From PNNG01 sp964577055 (GTDB taxonomy: Bacteria > Bacteroidota > Bacteroidia > UBA7662), in assembly GCA_964577055.1 (NCBI GenBank), contig CAZNWC010000006.1, forward strand, positions 62,001 through 126,000: DNA of 64,000 nt, in the 5' to 3' direction. The translations under genes were made by a program, and so were the position numbers. Every line of letters starts with the position of its first letter. Within the stretch, counting starts at the first letter, position 1. The notes beneath the pieces were generated by a model. It was not told where the DNA came from. It saw only the letters and a program-made list of their open reading frames with translations, and searched no databases. This document shows, piece after piece, positions 8,734 through 18,061 of this stretch.

Positions 8734-9960
8734 TCAGTTATTGCTGAAAGCGGCCAAATCGAACATCATGCTGAAACGCAAAGTGTTTTCGAGAGGATTC
8801 CCGCCCTGCAAGCGTGTAGTGGGCACCAGATACGAGAAGTTGAGGTTAAATACCTGGTACTTCAAGCCGGCTCCCATGGTCAAAAACTGACGACCGCCTT
8901 TGGTAGGGTGTTCGTAAAAATATCCGCCGCGCAAGGCAAAAACATTGTTGTACCAATATTCAATGGCTCCACCAATGTTTACTTCGCGCAATTCCTCTTG
9001 AGCGCCACCGGGAGCATCGCCAAATGAACTAAAGGCACCTTCGAGTACCGATTTTTGGTTGGGGTCTTCTCCCTGTGCAATGAGCGGATTTCCTTGCTGA
9101 TCAAATAAAATGCGGCCCTGGCTGTCGCGCTGGTAAATGGGATTCGATGGCACCAACAATTTATTCAAATCGAGCGAAAAGGTGATGCTGTTGTAATCAT
9201 CGATTTGCGACTTTACTGAACCGCCTAAACGCAAATTGGTGGGCAAGAAATTAGCATTGCCCGATTCTGTATAGGCAATTTTTGCGCCCAAGTTGCTGAT
9301 GTTTGCACCAAAAGCAATTTCACCCTTTTTGCCAAAGACTTCGGCAGGCTGTACATAATAAGCCGAAATATCACCTGCGAACGACTGGCCGGGAATGGTT
9401 TGCTGGTTTTGGTCGAGGCCTGCGGCCAAATTGGAATAAATGTACCGCAGCGCTACGCCAATACTGAAATTGTCGCTGAGTTTGCGTGAGTAAGCACCAT
9501 CGATGGCAAATTCATTGGGACGATAGGTAGCAATCTGTTCGCCATTGATGTTCGTGAACGTGATATCGCCCAGCGAAAAATAACGCAATGAGGCGCCGAA
9601 AGCCTGTAAATCGTCGATTTTTTTGTAAAACGACAGGTACGACAAACTGATATCAGGCACCAAGTTGCGCAACCAAGGGGTGTAGTTCAATGCCAAGCCT
9701 ACATTGTCCTTGGCAAAGGCCAATTTGGCGGCATTCCAGTGAATGCTATTGGCATCGGGAGAAACAGCTACACCTACATCGCCCATGGCACCCGAACGGG
9801 CATCGGGTGAAATCATGAGGAATGGCACTGCGGTAGTGATGGTATTGAGGTTGGCACCACCCAGTTGGCCTTGATTGATTTGGCCCTGTGCAAGACCTGC
9901 AAACAGGCCGCACGCTGTCAAACCTGTGACGGTGAGCGATTTCAAATGCATGTAATTCAT
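8734..9960 (-). CDS. porV: Type IX secretion outer-membrane protein PorV
   Basis: A 408-residue outer-membrane beta-barrel of the FadL-like fold. In T9SS, PorV shuttles cargo from the SprA translocon to the attachment complex, where it acts with PorU. The signal peptide precedes the characteristic N-terminal region with ITTAVPFLMISPDARSGAMG and GVAVSPDANSIHWNAAKL, which is diagnostic for PorV/LptO. Strand-rich repeats run to an aromatic-rich C-terminus (NTLRFSMMFDLAAF). It lies 46 bases downstream of porU on the same strand, so the two are probably cotranscribed, matching the porU-porV order known from Flavobacterium. Confidence 0.95.
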   Translation of the reverse strand: MNYMHLKSLTVTGLTACGLFAGLAQGQINQGQLGGANLNTITTAVPFLMISPDARSGAMGDVGVAVSPDANSIHWNAAKLAFAKDNVGLALNYTPWLRNLVPDISLSYLSFYKKIDDLQAFGASLRYFSLGDITFTNINGEQIATYRPNEFAIDGAYSRKLSDNFSIGVALRYIYSNLAAGLDQNQQTIPGQSFAGDISAYYVQPAEVFGKKGEIAFGANISNLGAKIAYTESGNANFLPTNLRLGGSVKSQIDDYNSITFSLDLNKLLVPSNPIYQRDSQGRILFDQQGNPLIAQGEDPNQKSVLEGAFSSFGDAPGGAQEELREVNIGGAIEYWYNNVFALRGGYFYEHPTKGGRQFLTMGAGLKYQVFNLNFSYLVPTTRLQGGNPLENTLRFSMMFDLAAFSNN

Positions 9961-10006
9961 TCTATTGAAGAGGACAAAGATACGAGATTCGTTTTTCAGA
10001 CAAGGG

Positions 10007-13000
10007 TTAACGTAAAATTACCAGTTTTTGTGTGTCTTGCACGCTTTCTCCGTCGGCACTTCGCACACGCAGCCTATAAATGTATACGCCACGTCCAATG
10101 CGGTCACCAAAATCATCCAAACCATCCCAATGGAGTTGGTCGGCGTGGAAGCCACTGGTGCTGATGGTTTGGTCGATGCTTTTCACCAATTTACCACTCA
10201 CCGTGTATACTTGCAGCATAACATTGAGGGCTTGGCCCGGTTTGTTGTGGTCGAAATGGAAAGTAGTGTGTGTTGTGAATGGGTTGGGGTAGTTCAACAG
10301 GTTGGCAATGGCCAATTTGCTGTTTTCCGCTACTACAAAATCAAGTCCACCCTCCGCTGAGTTGTTGTGCACATCCCACACCTTCATGTGCAGGCTGTAA
10401 TTGCCCGCCTCGAGCTGGAAGAAGGGGTACCGGATTTCGCCTTTGGTATAATCGTCGAGGGAAGCTTCGTAAAATTCGTTGAGTACAATGGGGCTATTGA
10501 TTTCGTTGTTTCTGATCAGGGTAATGTCGCGCCCGATGCCCGAACCAACCGTGTTGATACCGCTACTGTCTTTTAGCTCAGCTATAAAGATGGGATTCTG
10601 ATTGGTGATACCACCGTTTACAAAAGAACGGTCGTTCATGTAAAGTGTGAGTTGCGGACCGGTGTTGTCGGGCACAAAGGTGGTATCGGTGCCGCCAACC
10701 ATCACATCGCGGAAATCGCCGGCAGCGTCTACCTGCTGGTTGGTGGCGTACAGGTTGATGCGGCCATAACCGAAATTGTACGCAATGTCGCGTGGTACAA
10801 TGAACTGAAAACGCCATTCGCCATTGGTGATGGTTGCACGGCCGCGGTAAATGATGTTGCGGAACTCTTGGTAATTGCGGGTGAAAGAATTTACATCGTT
10901 GGCCAGCGTATTAATGTCGGAAGGCTTGTCGAGCACCGTGGGGGTGAGAATACCGTTATAAGAGGTGAGTTTTTGTTGGGTAACCGCATCACGCATCTCG
11001 CCACGGATTTCTACACGAGCCAAAGCCCGCAGGGTGTCGGGTACTGCAGAGATGGTCACGTTGTTGATTTGGGTTACTGCCGCACTTTGTTCGGGAAAGG
11101 CCAGGGTAAGTGCCGGATCGCCCAGCAGACAAAAATTGCGGGTATTTACATTGCTCAATTCAGGATTGGCTGCCCGCATGAATACTTCTCCTAAAGTTTG
11201 GTATTTGCCATTGACCTTGGTGAAAATTTCATCGCGGTATACGCGTGTGCTGAGCGAAAAGTTGAAGTTGGTAAAGGTTACCCGGGTGGTTGTCATGAGG
11301 GCAACCGCACCACCCCGAGGGTTGAGCAACACCCACTCGCCTGCACTGGTAAAGGTTGGGTTGTCGTAACGGGTAAACTCGCAGGTGGCGGTCACCATCA
11401 GGGGAAGTCGACCACCGCTATTCCAGGCTTGTATTTCGGGAATGGTAAGCACGCGCTCTTCTGCCCAACCATTGATACCACCATGGCCCATATAGCTCAC
11501 AATGAGCGATCCCAGGTTCATCCGTGCATTGATATCGCGGTTTACGGTAGGGTAGCGGGTTCCGCCAGGGCGCGACTCTTGGCGATAAGCATCAAAGAAG
11601 ACCTTTTTTACAATACCATTCGGGTAGCGGTTCGCAATGTGCGCGGCCATCACTTCTGAGTCGTTGAGGTGCAGGTTGTTGTCTTCGTCATCGGCCACCA
11701 ACATGATTTGGTTTTTCCAGTCACCGTGGTTGCGGGGATCGAGATACGCCTCAATCTTGCTCACCATGTCTTCGGCCTGTTGCACTGTTTTGGCCGGCAT
11801 GCGCCCAATGGCAATGTCCATGCGGTCGTTGCCGCCTACTGCAAAGGCGCCCTCCTGGTGGTCGAGCAATCCGAAATAGCTGTCGGCACAATAGGAATCG
11901 AGTGGATTGTTGCTGTTGGGGCTCTGGAAGGTGGGAACAAAGTTGGTGTTGCCAGCAATGCGGTTTTTGAAATCAAAAGAGGCAGCCCCCATGAGCAGGA
12001 GATAACGGGGTTCTTGTCCCGCAGTGGCTTTGTCGTAGAGGTGTTTTACAAAAGAACGAATGGCCGTGATGTCTTGTCGGCCCGAAGAGAACTCGTTGTA
12101 AATGAGTTGAGGTGTAACCACGACGGTGGTCATGCCATCTCTGTTTTGGTGCAAATTGGCCAAACGATTCGAGGCAGCAAGAAAGGCAGGATGCGTAATG
12201 ATGATGAGGTCGGCTTGTGCAATGCCGTGGAGATTTTGGTTCGCAACCGTACCCATGGGCAAGGGTGTAGGAAAGTTGTTGCCACTGAATGCTACAAAGG
12301 TGCGCAGTGTATCGGTCATGCGGTCGAAGGCAAGGCCACGTGTGCCGGGCACGAGGGTCATCCGGCGGATATTGTGCAATTGGCTTACGTCCCAAACCTG
12401 GTCACCGGGGCTGATGCCGGCCAGATCAAATCGGGTCACACGGGCACTGTCAACACTGTTGCGGTCACGAAAAATGAGCTGGTTGCCAAAGGCACTCAGG
12501 TTGAGGTCGGCACGGGTTTGTACTTCCAGGTAATCGAGCCACCCTATCGAAAAGTTGTTGGGCTTGGCATAATCTAAGCTGATGGTGAGGCTGTTGCTGG
12601 TAGGTGCGTGCAGCACTTCGGTATAGCCATCACGCATGTAAAAATCGAGGTAATAACTGCTGGTAGGCAGTATGTTGATGGAACTTAACAAAGCTCCATT
12701 GGCCCGCAGCTGAAAAGAGGAGGCTACACCCAAGCTGCGTGCGGCCACAGCAGCCTTGATGAGCACCGATGCACCAGGCAGCCGATTGGGTAAATTGAAG
12801 TTGAAATCACGTTTGTTCACCAAGTCAAAACTCTCGCCGTACCATTTTCTACCGCTCCGCAGCAGGTTCACTTCGTCTTTTTCATGGAATTGGAGCAGGT
12901 CGAAACTATTGCTGCTGTAGTTGAAGGCTGGAGGAGGCTCAACGGCATCCACCCGTTGGCCCGGACCGAGGCTTACGGTGAGAAAATAGTAATTCGTATC

Positions 13001-13816
13001 GGCATAGAGGTTTAGTTCGTGGCTGTACTGTTGGTTGTTGGGGTTAAAGCGCCATTTGTGCGGGCCTTCTGCGTAAAAAAGGATGTAGTCGTTTGCGCCG
13101 AAAGTGCCGTCGGCCGCGCCTACCACTTCGATGGGGTTTTCAACGAGGTCGTCGTATCGAAAGGAAGCATTGGCTTCGGGAAGCATTCCACCGCCATTGC
13201 CGTATATGCGGATGTTGTTGGGGTCGATATTCGCGGGATTTAAGCCGATGCTGCTTAAAAAGGCAGGGGTGATTTTGTACATGCCATCGGCCACAATGCC
13301 GAGGCGGTACCAGTCGCCCGTAGCTAACATCGAATTTGTACTGCTCACACGTTGATTGGGGTTTGAGGTACTGACGGGTGATGACAATGTGCCTGTGGGA
13401 AGCATCCGAAAACGCACCAATTTTTCGGGTTGCTGCCCCAATCGCTGTCGTACTGCCACGACTTGATAATGCGTTTCGGCTTGTTTACGTATGGTTACCG
13501 CTTGGGTGGTTACCGAAAAATCGGCAGGCCACTGGTTTTGCAGCAATCCGTTCCGCTCTTCAGTGCTGAGCGGTGCAGTTTCGAGTACCTCGAGCTGCAG
13601 TTTTTGCCATCCCCCCACGACGCCAGTAAAAACCGGCTTGCTGGCAAGCGAATCGGTATAGCCGCAATCGAGACAGTTGATTCTTTTGAAGCTTTCGTTT
13701 TCGGCAACTTCATGAACGGTGGGTTTACCCCATCGCAATGTGATTACGGATTGTGCGCCTCCCAAAACGGGAAATGCCAGCAGAGATATCCACAGTGCTG
13801 CAATGCTCTTCATCAT
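10007..13816 (-). CDS. porU: Type IX secretion sortase PorU
   Basis: A protein of about 1269 residues, the gingipain-like (peptidase C25) sortase that removes the C-terminal sorting domain of T9SS cargo and links the cargo to lipopolysaccharide. The start is placed at ATG 13816 (ATG 13813 is also possible), giving MMKSIAALWISLLAFPVLGGAQS as signal peptide. The likely catalytic dyad is His778 in SYMGHGGINGW and Cys812 in TATCEFTRYDNP. The last 90 residues form an FlgD/type-A-like domain (YPNPFTTHTTF, then GRGVYIYRLRV), which PorU proteins keep. It is followed by porV on the same strand. Confidence 0.95.
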   Translation of the reverse strand: MMKSIAALWISLLAFPVLGGAQSVITLRWGKPTVHEVAENESFKRINCLDCGYTDSLASKPVFTGVVGGWQKLQLEVLETAPLSTEERNGLLQNQWPADFSVTTQAVTIRKQAETHYQVVAVRQRLGQQPEKLVRFRMLPTGTLSSPVSTSNPNQRVSSTNSMLATGDWYRLGIVADGMYKITPAFLSSIGLNPANIDPNNIRIYGNGGGMLPEANASFRYDDLVENPIEVVGAADGTFGANDYILFYAEGPHKWRFNPNNQQYSHELNLYADTNYYFLTVSLGPGQRVDAVEPPPAFNYSSNSFDLLQFHEKDEVNLLRSGRKWYGESFDLVNKRDFNFNLPNRLPGASVLIKAAVAARSLGVASSFQLRANGALLSSINILPTSSYYLDFYMRDGYTEVLHAPTSNSLTISLDYAKPNNFSIGWLDYLEVQTRADLNLSAFGNQLIFRDRNSVDSARVTRFDLAGISPGDQVWDVSQLHNIRRMTLVPGTRGLAFDRMTDTLRTFVAFSGNNFPTPLPMGTVANQNLHGIAQADLIIITHPAFLAASNRLANLHQNRDGMTTVVVTPQLIYNEFSSGRQDITAIRSFVKHLYDKATAGQEPRYLLLMGAASFDFKNRIAGNTNFVPTFQSPNSNNPLDSYCADSYFGLLDHQEGAFAVGGNDRMDIAIGRMPAKTVQQAEDMVSKIEAYLDPRNHGDWKNQIMLVADDEDNNLHLNDSEVMAAHIANRYPNGIVKKVFFDAYRQESRPGGTRYPTVNRDINARMNLGSLIVSYMGHGGINGWAEERVLTIPEIQAWNSGGRLPLMVTATCEFTRYDNPTFTSAGEWVLLNPRGGAVALMTTTRVTFTNFNFSLSTRVYRDEIFTKVNGKYQTLGEVFMRAANPELSNVNTRNFCLLGDPALTLAFPEQSAAVTQINNVTISAVPDTLRALARVEIRGEMRDAVTQQKLTSYNGILTPTVLDKPSDINTLANDVNSFTRNYQEFRNIIYRGRATITNGEWRFQFIVPRDIAYNFGYGRINLYATNQQVDAAGDFRDVMVGGTDTTFVPDNTGPQLTLYMNDRSFVNGGITNQNPIFIAELKDSSGINTVGSGIGRDITLIRNNEINSPIVLNEFYEASLDDYTKGEIRYPFFQLEAGNYSLHMKVWDVHNNSAEGGLDFVVAENSKLAIANLLNYPNPFTTHTTFHFDHNKPGQALNVMLQVYTVSGKLVKSIDQTISTSGFHADQLHWDGLDDFGDRIGRGVYIYRLRVRSADGESVQDTQKLVILR

Positions 13817-13993
13817 CAGGCAAATGTAAGTTGAACCTTGTAATAACTCCACGGTTTTGATTGTAGTATGTTAAAACGCATTTTTGGCGCGGGCTGTTTG
13901 AATTAAATTTTGGCCAAAAACACAAAAAGGTTGCTGAAGAATTGGTTAATAACTCAAAAAGTATAAAATTTACATTTCCGATAATCTGTAAAA

Positions 13994-14974
13994 ATGCTCA
14001 AAAGGCTTCCGCTTACACTTTTAATCTTGTGGATGGTGCTTCCCGCCAAGGGGCAGGATGTGGCATTTTCTCAATTTTATGCCAATCCGTTGTACCTCAA
14101 TCCTGCTTTTGCCGGAAGTGGCGTAGGCCCGCGTGTCATCCTCAATTACCGTAACCAATGGCCAAGCTTGCCGGGTAATTTTGTAACGTATGCAGCTTCC
14201 TATGACCAGTATTTTAGTTCATTGAGCGGAGGCGTGGGCATACAGGTGCTGTCGGATCAAATTGGCGACAACAACTTTCAGCACAACCAAGTGGCCGTCA
14301 TGTATTCAAACAACCTGACCATCAATCGGAATTTGGTGTTGAAAACAGGTTTCCAATACATGTTTGCACAGCGTTCGCTGAACTGGACGGGTTTGGTTTT
14401 TCCCGACGAGATAGATGCCCGTTTGGGAATTCAGCCGGGCACGACCCAGGAAATTTTGCCTTTCCAGAATGTCACCAATGCCAATATGCACGACTTCAGT
14501 GCAGGTGCCATTTTGTTTTCGGAGCAGTTTTACGGTGGATTTGCTGTCCATCACCTTACCCAACCCAACCAATCGCTGATTCCTCCTGGCGTTGTGCCTT
14601 GGAATTTGCGCACCACCCTGCATGCCGGGGCCAACTTTGAAGTAGTTCGCGGCAGCCGCAATATGCCGGGAACGACTTTGTCGCCCAACATCATTGCCAT
14701 GTTCCAGGGTCCAGCCACCCAGGTGAATATTGGGTCGTACATTACCCGAGGCCCTATTGTAGGTGGTTTGTGGTACCGTATTGGCGATGCCTTTATTGTG
14801 TCGTTGGGATTGCAGCAAGGTGTTTTCCGCATGGGATACAGCTACGACATAACCACTTCACGCTTGCGTGCTGCGGCCTTGGGCAGTCACGAAATTTCCT
14901 TCGCCATCCAGCTCGAATCAAAAGAAAGGATTCCGCGCCGCAAGATGGTTAAAATAAAATGCCCTACTTTTTAG
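13994..14974 (+). CDS. PorP/SprF family type IX secretion membrane protein
   Basis: A 326-residue outer-membrane barrel of the PorP/SprF family. The signal peptide (MLKRLPLTLLILWMVLPAKGQ) is followed by the family signature FSQFYANPLYLNPAFAGSG. Such proteins bind T9SS components at the outer membrane, and many copies serve as partners of individual cargo proteins. It starts 177 bases from the porU start on the opposite strand and is followed after 39 bases by gldJ in the same direction. Because the family is large, it is unclear whether this is the core PorP of the secretion machine or an accessory copy. Confidence 0.9.
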   Translation: MLKRLPLTLLILWMVLPAKGQDVAFSQFYANPLYLNPAFAGSGVGPRVILNYRNQWPSLPGNFVTYAASYDQYFSSLSGGVGIQVLSDQIGDNNFQHNQVAVMYSNNLTINRNLVLKTGFQYMFAQRSLNWTGLVFPDEIDARLGIQPGTTQEILPFQNVTNANMHDFSAGAILFSEQFYGGFAVHHLTQPNQSLIPPGVVPWNLRTTLHAGANFEVVRGSRNMPGTTLSPNIIAMFQGPATQVNIGSYITRGPIVGGLWYRIGDAFIVSLGLQQGVFRMGYSYDITTSRLRAAALGSHEISFAIQLESKERIPRRKMVKIKCPTF

Positions 14975-15013
14975 TTAATTTAGCCCCCGCTTGATATAAA
15001 AATTGCTTCGCCA

Positions 15014-16393
15014 ATGAAAAGCAACGTGCTTACGCTCTCTGTAGCAGCCCTTGGAGCCACCCTGTTTTTAGGGTCATGCTCACAAAAATCCAGCAAAACT
15101 GGCTGGAACTACAACGACCCCAAAAATGGTGGTTTCGAGGTAGTTAAATATTCGGAACAAGAAACCGGTCCTGGCTTAGTGCTGGTGCAAGGCGGTACCT
15201 TTGTGATGGGTGCCACCGAACAAAATATCGCCCACGATTACGACAACGCTCCGCGACGCGTTACGGTGGCTTCGTTTTACATGGACGAAACCGAAGTGTC
15301 GAATGTAGATTGGTTGGAATATCTCTATTGGTTGGGTCGTGTTTTCGGTGAAACTTACCCCGAGGTATACAATGCCGCTTTGCCCGATACCACTGTTTGG
15401 CGCAAGGACTTGGGCTTCAACGAGCCATTTGTAGACAATTATTTGCGTCACCCAGCTTATCAGAATTATCCAGTAGTAGGTGTTAGCTGGAAGCAAGCCA
15501 GTGATTATTGTGTTTGGCGTACCGACCGTGTGAACGAGCAAATTTTGGTTGACCGCGGTTACATCAAAGCCAACCCCAACCAATATGGTGAAGAAAACTT
15601 CAACACCGGCGCCTATTATGCCGGATTGTATCAGCCTGAGGTGAAGAAGGCCCGCAAAGACCTTAATCCGAACAGCGATACCCGTAACATCCGTCCCGAA
15701 GACGGCATCATGTTGCCTGCGTACCGATTGCCTACAGAGGCGGAATGGGAATACGCCGCGCAAGGCTTGATTGGTAACTCTGATCGTGAAAACATCAGCG
15801 ACCGTCGCCTTTATCCGTGGAATGGCCATGGCGTTCGTTATGCCAAGGGCAAAAGCCAGGGTGAAATCCAGGCCAACTTCAAGCGTGGTCGTGGTGACTA
15901 CATGGGTGTTGCCAACCGCCTGAATGACAATGCTGCCCCTACTGCTCCTGTGAAGTATTACTGGCCCAATGATTACGGCTTGTACAACATGGCCGGAAAC
16001 GTAAACGAATGGGTTGCAGATATTTATCGTCCGATGACGTATGTTGATGCTGAAGACTTCAACACCTACCGCGGTAACGTATATACTTTGCCCAAGAAAG
16101 ATGCTGATGGGTATGTGGAGAAAGACAGTTTGGGTCGTATTTCTACGGAATTGGACTTCAAGCGATACAGCAATCCCAACGTAATCGACTATCTCGATAG
16201 CTTGGCCATGTACAACGAGCGTAACAGCTTGGTGTCGAACCAAACCCGCGTTTACAAAGGTGGCAGCTGGAGAGATTTGCCTTACTGGTTGAACCCTGGT
16301 ACCCGCCGTTACCTCGATGAAAGCATGAGCCGCGACGACATTGGTTTCCGTTGCGCCATGACCCGCGTGGGCAATCCCGGTGGACGTAAATAA
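15014..16393 (+). CDS. gldJ: SUMF1-fold lipoprotein GldJ (type IX secretion/gliding)
   Basis: A 459-residue outer-membrane lipoprotein with lipobox FLGSC (lipidated Cys22) and a formylglycine-generating-enzyme-like fold (MVLVQGGTFVMG-type start, KGGSWRDLPYWLNPGTRRY, GFRCAM end). It resembles GldJ rather than GldK: the N-terminal TGWNYNDPKNGGF, then DTTVWRKDLGFNE, NYLRHPAYQNYPVVGVSW and WRTDRVNEQIL are GldJ-like, and the W-H-P-E-K-P-Y-G-M type start of GldK is missing. Its position next to porU-porV also matches the gldJ neighbourhood known in Flavobacterium. GldJ stabilises other Gld proteins and is needed for secretion and gliding. The 3' end overlaps the next frame by 14 bases. Confidence 0.85.
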   Translation: MKSNVLTLSVAALGATLFLGSCSQKSSKTGWNYNDPKNGGFEVVKYSEQETGPGLVLVQGGTFVMGATEQNIAHDYDNAPRRVTVASFYMDETEVSNVDWLEYLYWLGRVFGETYPEVYNAALPDTTVWRKDLGFNEPFVDNYLRHPAYQNYPVVGVSWKQASDYCVWRTDRVNEQILVDRGYIKANPNQYGEENFNTGAYYAGLYQPEVKKARKDLNPNSDTRNIRPEDGIMLPAYRLPTEAEWEYAAQGLIGNSDRENISDRRLYPWNGHGVRYAKGKSQGEIQANFKRGRGDYMGVANRLNDNAAPTAPVKYYWPNDYGLYNMAGNVNEWVADIYRPMTYVDAEDFNTYRGNVYTLPKKDADGYVEKDSLGRISTELDFKRYSNPNVIDYLDSLAMYNERNSLVSNQTRVYKGGSWRDLPYWLNPGTRRYLDESMSRDDIGFRCAMTRVGNPGGRK

Positions 16394-17042
16394 GCAACAT
16401 CTGCTGCTTGCTGAAACCATTTCCTTTTTAAAAGCGCAATTGGCGGAAGCGGAAGCGGGACACGATTGGTGGCACACCCACCGTGTATTTACCCTTGCTT
16501 GCAAGCTTGGGGAAGCCGAAAGAGCCGATATGCTGGTCGTACAGCTATCGGCTCTTTTGCATGATATTGCCGATGCCAAATTTCATGCGGGTGATGAGGA
16601 GCTTGGGCCTGGCCTGGCTGCCGCTTTTTTAGCCGGAACCGATTTACCGTCTACCCAACAACAGCATGTGGTTGACATTGTGCGCTATCTTTCTTTCAAA
16701 GGGGGCTTCAACGAGGGCAAATTTTACTCACTCGAATATGCTGTGGTGCGCGATGCCGACCGGCTTGATGCGATGGGTGCCATCGGCATTGCCCGAACTT
16801 TTCATTATGGTGGATTCAGGAACCGGCCCTTGTATGACCCGGCAGTGCCTCCGGTGCAATATGCCAACCGTGAGGCCTACAAGGGCAGCACCGCTCCTAC
16901 GCTCAACCATTTTTACGAAAAGCTGCTATTGCTCAAAGACGGGATGCTTACCGCTACGGGAAAACGCATGGCCGAGGGGAGGCATGCCGTATTGCAAGCA
17001 TATGTGGATCAGTTTTTAGCCGAGTGGCATGGAGAAGCTTGA
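16380..17042 (+). CDS. HD-domain phosphohydrolase (YedJ-like)
   Basis: A 220-residue cytosolic metal-dependent phosphohydrolase. The HD pattern is visible as HDWWHTHRV, then SALLHDIADAKF and the later DADRLDAMGAIGIARTF, as in the YedJ/YpgQ group. Only a GTG (16380) offers a reasonable start; it overlaps the gldJ end by 14 bases, implying coupling. Substrates of this group are poorly defined (nucleotides in some members). The frame ends GEA-stop at 17040-17042, and the likely start of the Nudix gene (ATG 17029) overlaps it. Confidence 0.85.
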   Translation: MDVNKQHLLLAETISFLKAQLAEAEAGHDWWHTHRVFTLACKLGEAERADMLVVQLSALLHDIADAKFHAGDEELGPGLAAAFLAGTDLPSTQQQHVVDIVRYLSFKGGFNEGKFYSLEYAVVRDADRLDAMGAIGIARTFHYGGFRNRPLYDPAVPPVQYANREAYKGSTAPTLNHFYEKLLLLKDGMLTATGKRMAEGRHAVLQAYVDQFLAEWHGEA

Positions 17043-17584
17043 GCCATTTTGGAGTACGACGGCAAGGTGCTAGTGGCTCGGCGCGGCCCTTCGATGANNN
17101 NNNNNNNNNNNNNNNNNNNNNNNNNNNNNNNNNNNNNNNNNNNNNNNNNNNNNNNNNNNNNNNNNNNNNNNNNNNNNNNNNNNNNNNNNNNNNNNNNGCC
17201 ATTTTGGAGTACGACGGCAAGGTGCTAGTGGCTCGGCGCGGCCCTTCGATGACCATGGCTGGTTATTGGGAATTCCCCGGCGGCAAGGTGGAGCCAAATG
17301 AAAGTGCCGAAACGGCATTGGTACGCGAAATAAAGGAAGAATTGGGTTTTGAGGTGGAGGTAGGAATGTCTTTGCCCGCAAATGATTGGGACAGCGGCAA
17401 ACGACACATCCGCCTGTTGCCTTTTGTTTGCCGCTTGCGTGGCGGACAACTGCAATTGTTAGAGCATGATGCAGTGGAATGGGTGGCAGCTATGCACTTG
17501 CTGGATCGAAATTGGGCGCCTGCAGATGTGCCAATAGTGCGCAACTACCTGAAAACACAACAAGCGCCTCCCGGCGCCTGTTGA
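17029..17584 (+). CDS. Nudix hydrolase, MutT-like, interrupted by assembly gap
   Basis: A MutT-type (8-oxo-)dGTP diphosphatase or related nucleotide sanitiser. The Nudix box is complete: G-KVEPN-E-SAETALV-REIKEELGF matches Gx5Ex7REUxEExGU. The body begins AILEYDGKVLVARRG and runs to 17584. A 100-N gap at 17098-17197 is flanked by two identical 55-base copies (17043-17097 and 17198-17252); merging them gives one continuous gene. Even so, the expected first strand (about eight residues) is missing: ATG 17029 reads MEKLE, then falls out of frame exactly at the repeat boundary. I infer that a few bases are lost at the junction. Confidence 0.75.
17098..17197. other. 100-N scaffold gap flanked by 55-base duplicate
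   Basis: One hundred N. The 55 bases before the gap (17043-17097) are identical to the 55 bases after it (17198-17252). This is the pattern left by a k=55 assembler when two contigs sharing a terminal k-mer are joined with a nominal gap; the repeat is not biological. Confidence 0.95.
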
Positions 17585-17601
17585 AAAACTAAACCTATGA
17601 G

Positions 17602-17625
17602 CGATGCTGATTAAGCATCGGTTTT
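17602..17625 (+). terminator. Rho-independent terminator after Nudix gene
   Basis: A 7-bp stem (CGATGCT 17602-17608 with AGCATCG 17614-17620), a five-base loop and GTTTTT. It overlaps the 3' end of the convergent DoxX gene. Confidence 0.7.
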
Positions 17626-17967
17626 TGCGGCGTACATCCAAGCAGCGCCGGCCAATGCGAGGTCTTTGAGTACGCCCGACATGGCCATTTGGTCGCCACC
17701 GATGACAGCAGGCAGGTGGATGCTGGCCACAAATACCAACATCAAAACGCCCAGGAGGGTAGCAGCTAATTTGGCCTGTTTGCCCAACAAAATGGCAATA
17801 CAGGCGGCAAGTAAGGAGACACCCGTGAGGTATACCCACAAAACACCGCCGGGAACAAATGCGGGTACCAGTCCCGACATGCCATCGCCGGCCATCAGGT
17901 GCATCAAGCCAAAAACCCCAAAGGGTAAAGCGAACAAGTACTTTCCAACAAGATCAAGGTTTTTCAT
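17611..17967 (-). CDS. DoxX-like small integral membrane protein
   Basis: A 118-residue inner-membrane protein with four predicted hydrophobic segments (for example YLFALPFGVFGLMHLMAG, VYLTGVSLLAACIAILLG, LLGVLMLVFVASIHLPAVI and DLALAGAAWMYAA). The length and the FGLMHL and ALAGAAWMYA patterns fit the DoxX/DoxD-like family, often linked to oxidative or thiol stress. It is a single gene. Upstream there is an 8-bp inverted repeat that could be an operator (see 18006-18028). Confidence 0.7.
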   Translation of the reverse strand: MKNLDLVGKYLFALPFGVFGLMHLMAGDGMSGLVPAFVPGGVLWVYLTGVSLLAACIAILLGKQAKLAATLLGVLMLVFVASIHLPAVIGGDQMAMSGVLKDLALAGAAWMYAAKTDA

Positions 17968-18005
17968 ACAACGGATTGGTTTAAAGGTGAAACATTAAAC
18001 TATAG

Positions 18006-18028
18006 GTAATTGCAAGCTAGGCAATTAC
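18006..18028. repeat. Inverted repeat upstream of DoxX gene
   Basis: A perfect 8-bp inverted repeat, GTAATTGC (18006-18013) and GCAATTAC (18021-18028), with a seven-base spacer, 39 bases upstream of the DoxX start. The size and spacing suit a dimeric repressor such as a MarR or HxlR protein; this is inference. Confidence 0.45.
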
Positions 18029-18061
18029 ACATTTGTATGAAAATATATGACCTAGAAGTTA

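Noticed and set aside
15014..16393. Naming the SUMF1-fold lipoprotein GldK/PorK
   Set aside because: Internal sequence and the neighbouring porU-porV genes fit GldJ better; no gldL follows.
15176..16579. Minus-strand frame of 467 codons opposite gldJ
   Set aside because: A shadow frame with a biased composition and no motifs; gldJ is unambiguous.
17043..17252. Direct 55-base repeat as a biological duplication or mobile element scar
   Set aside because: Exactly k-mer sized, separated by exactly 100 N, and repeated at a second gap; an assembly artefact.
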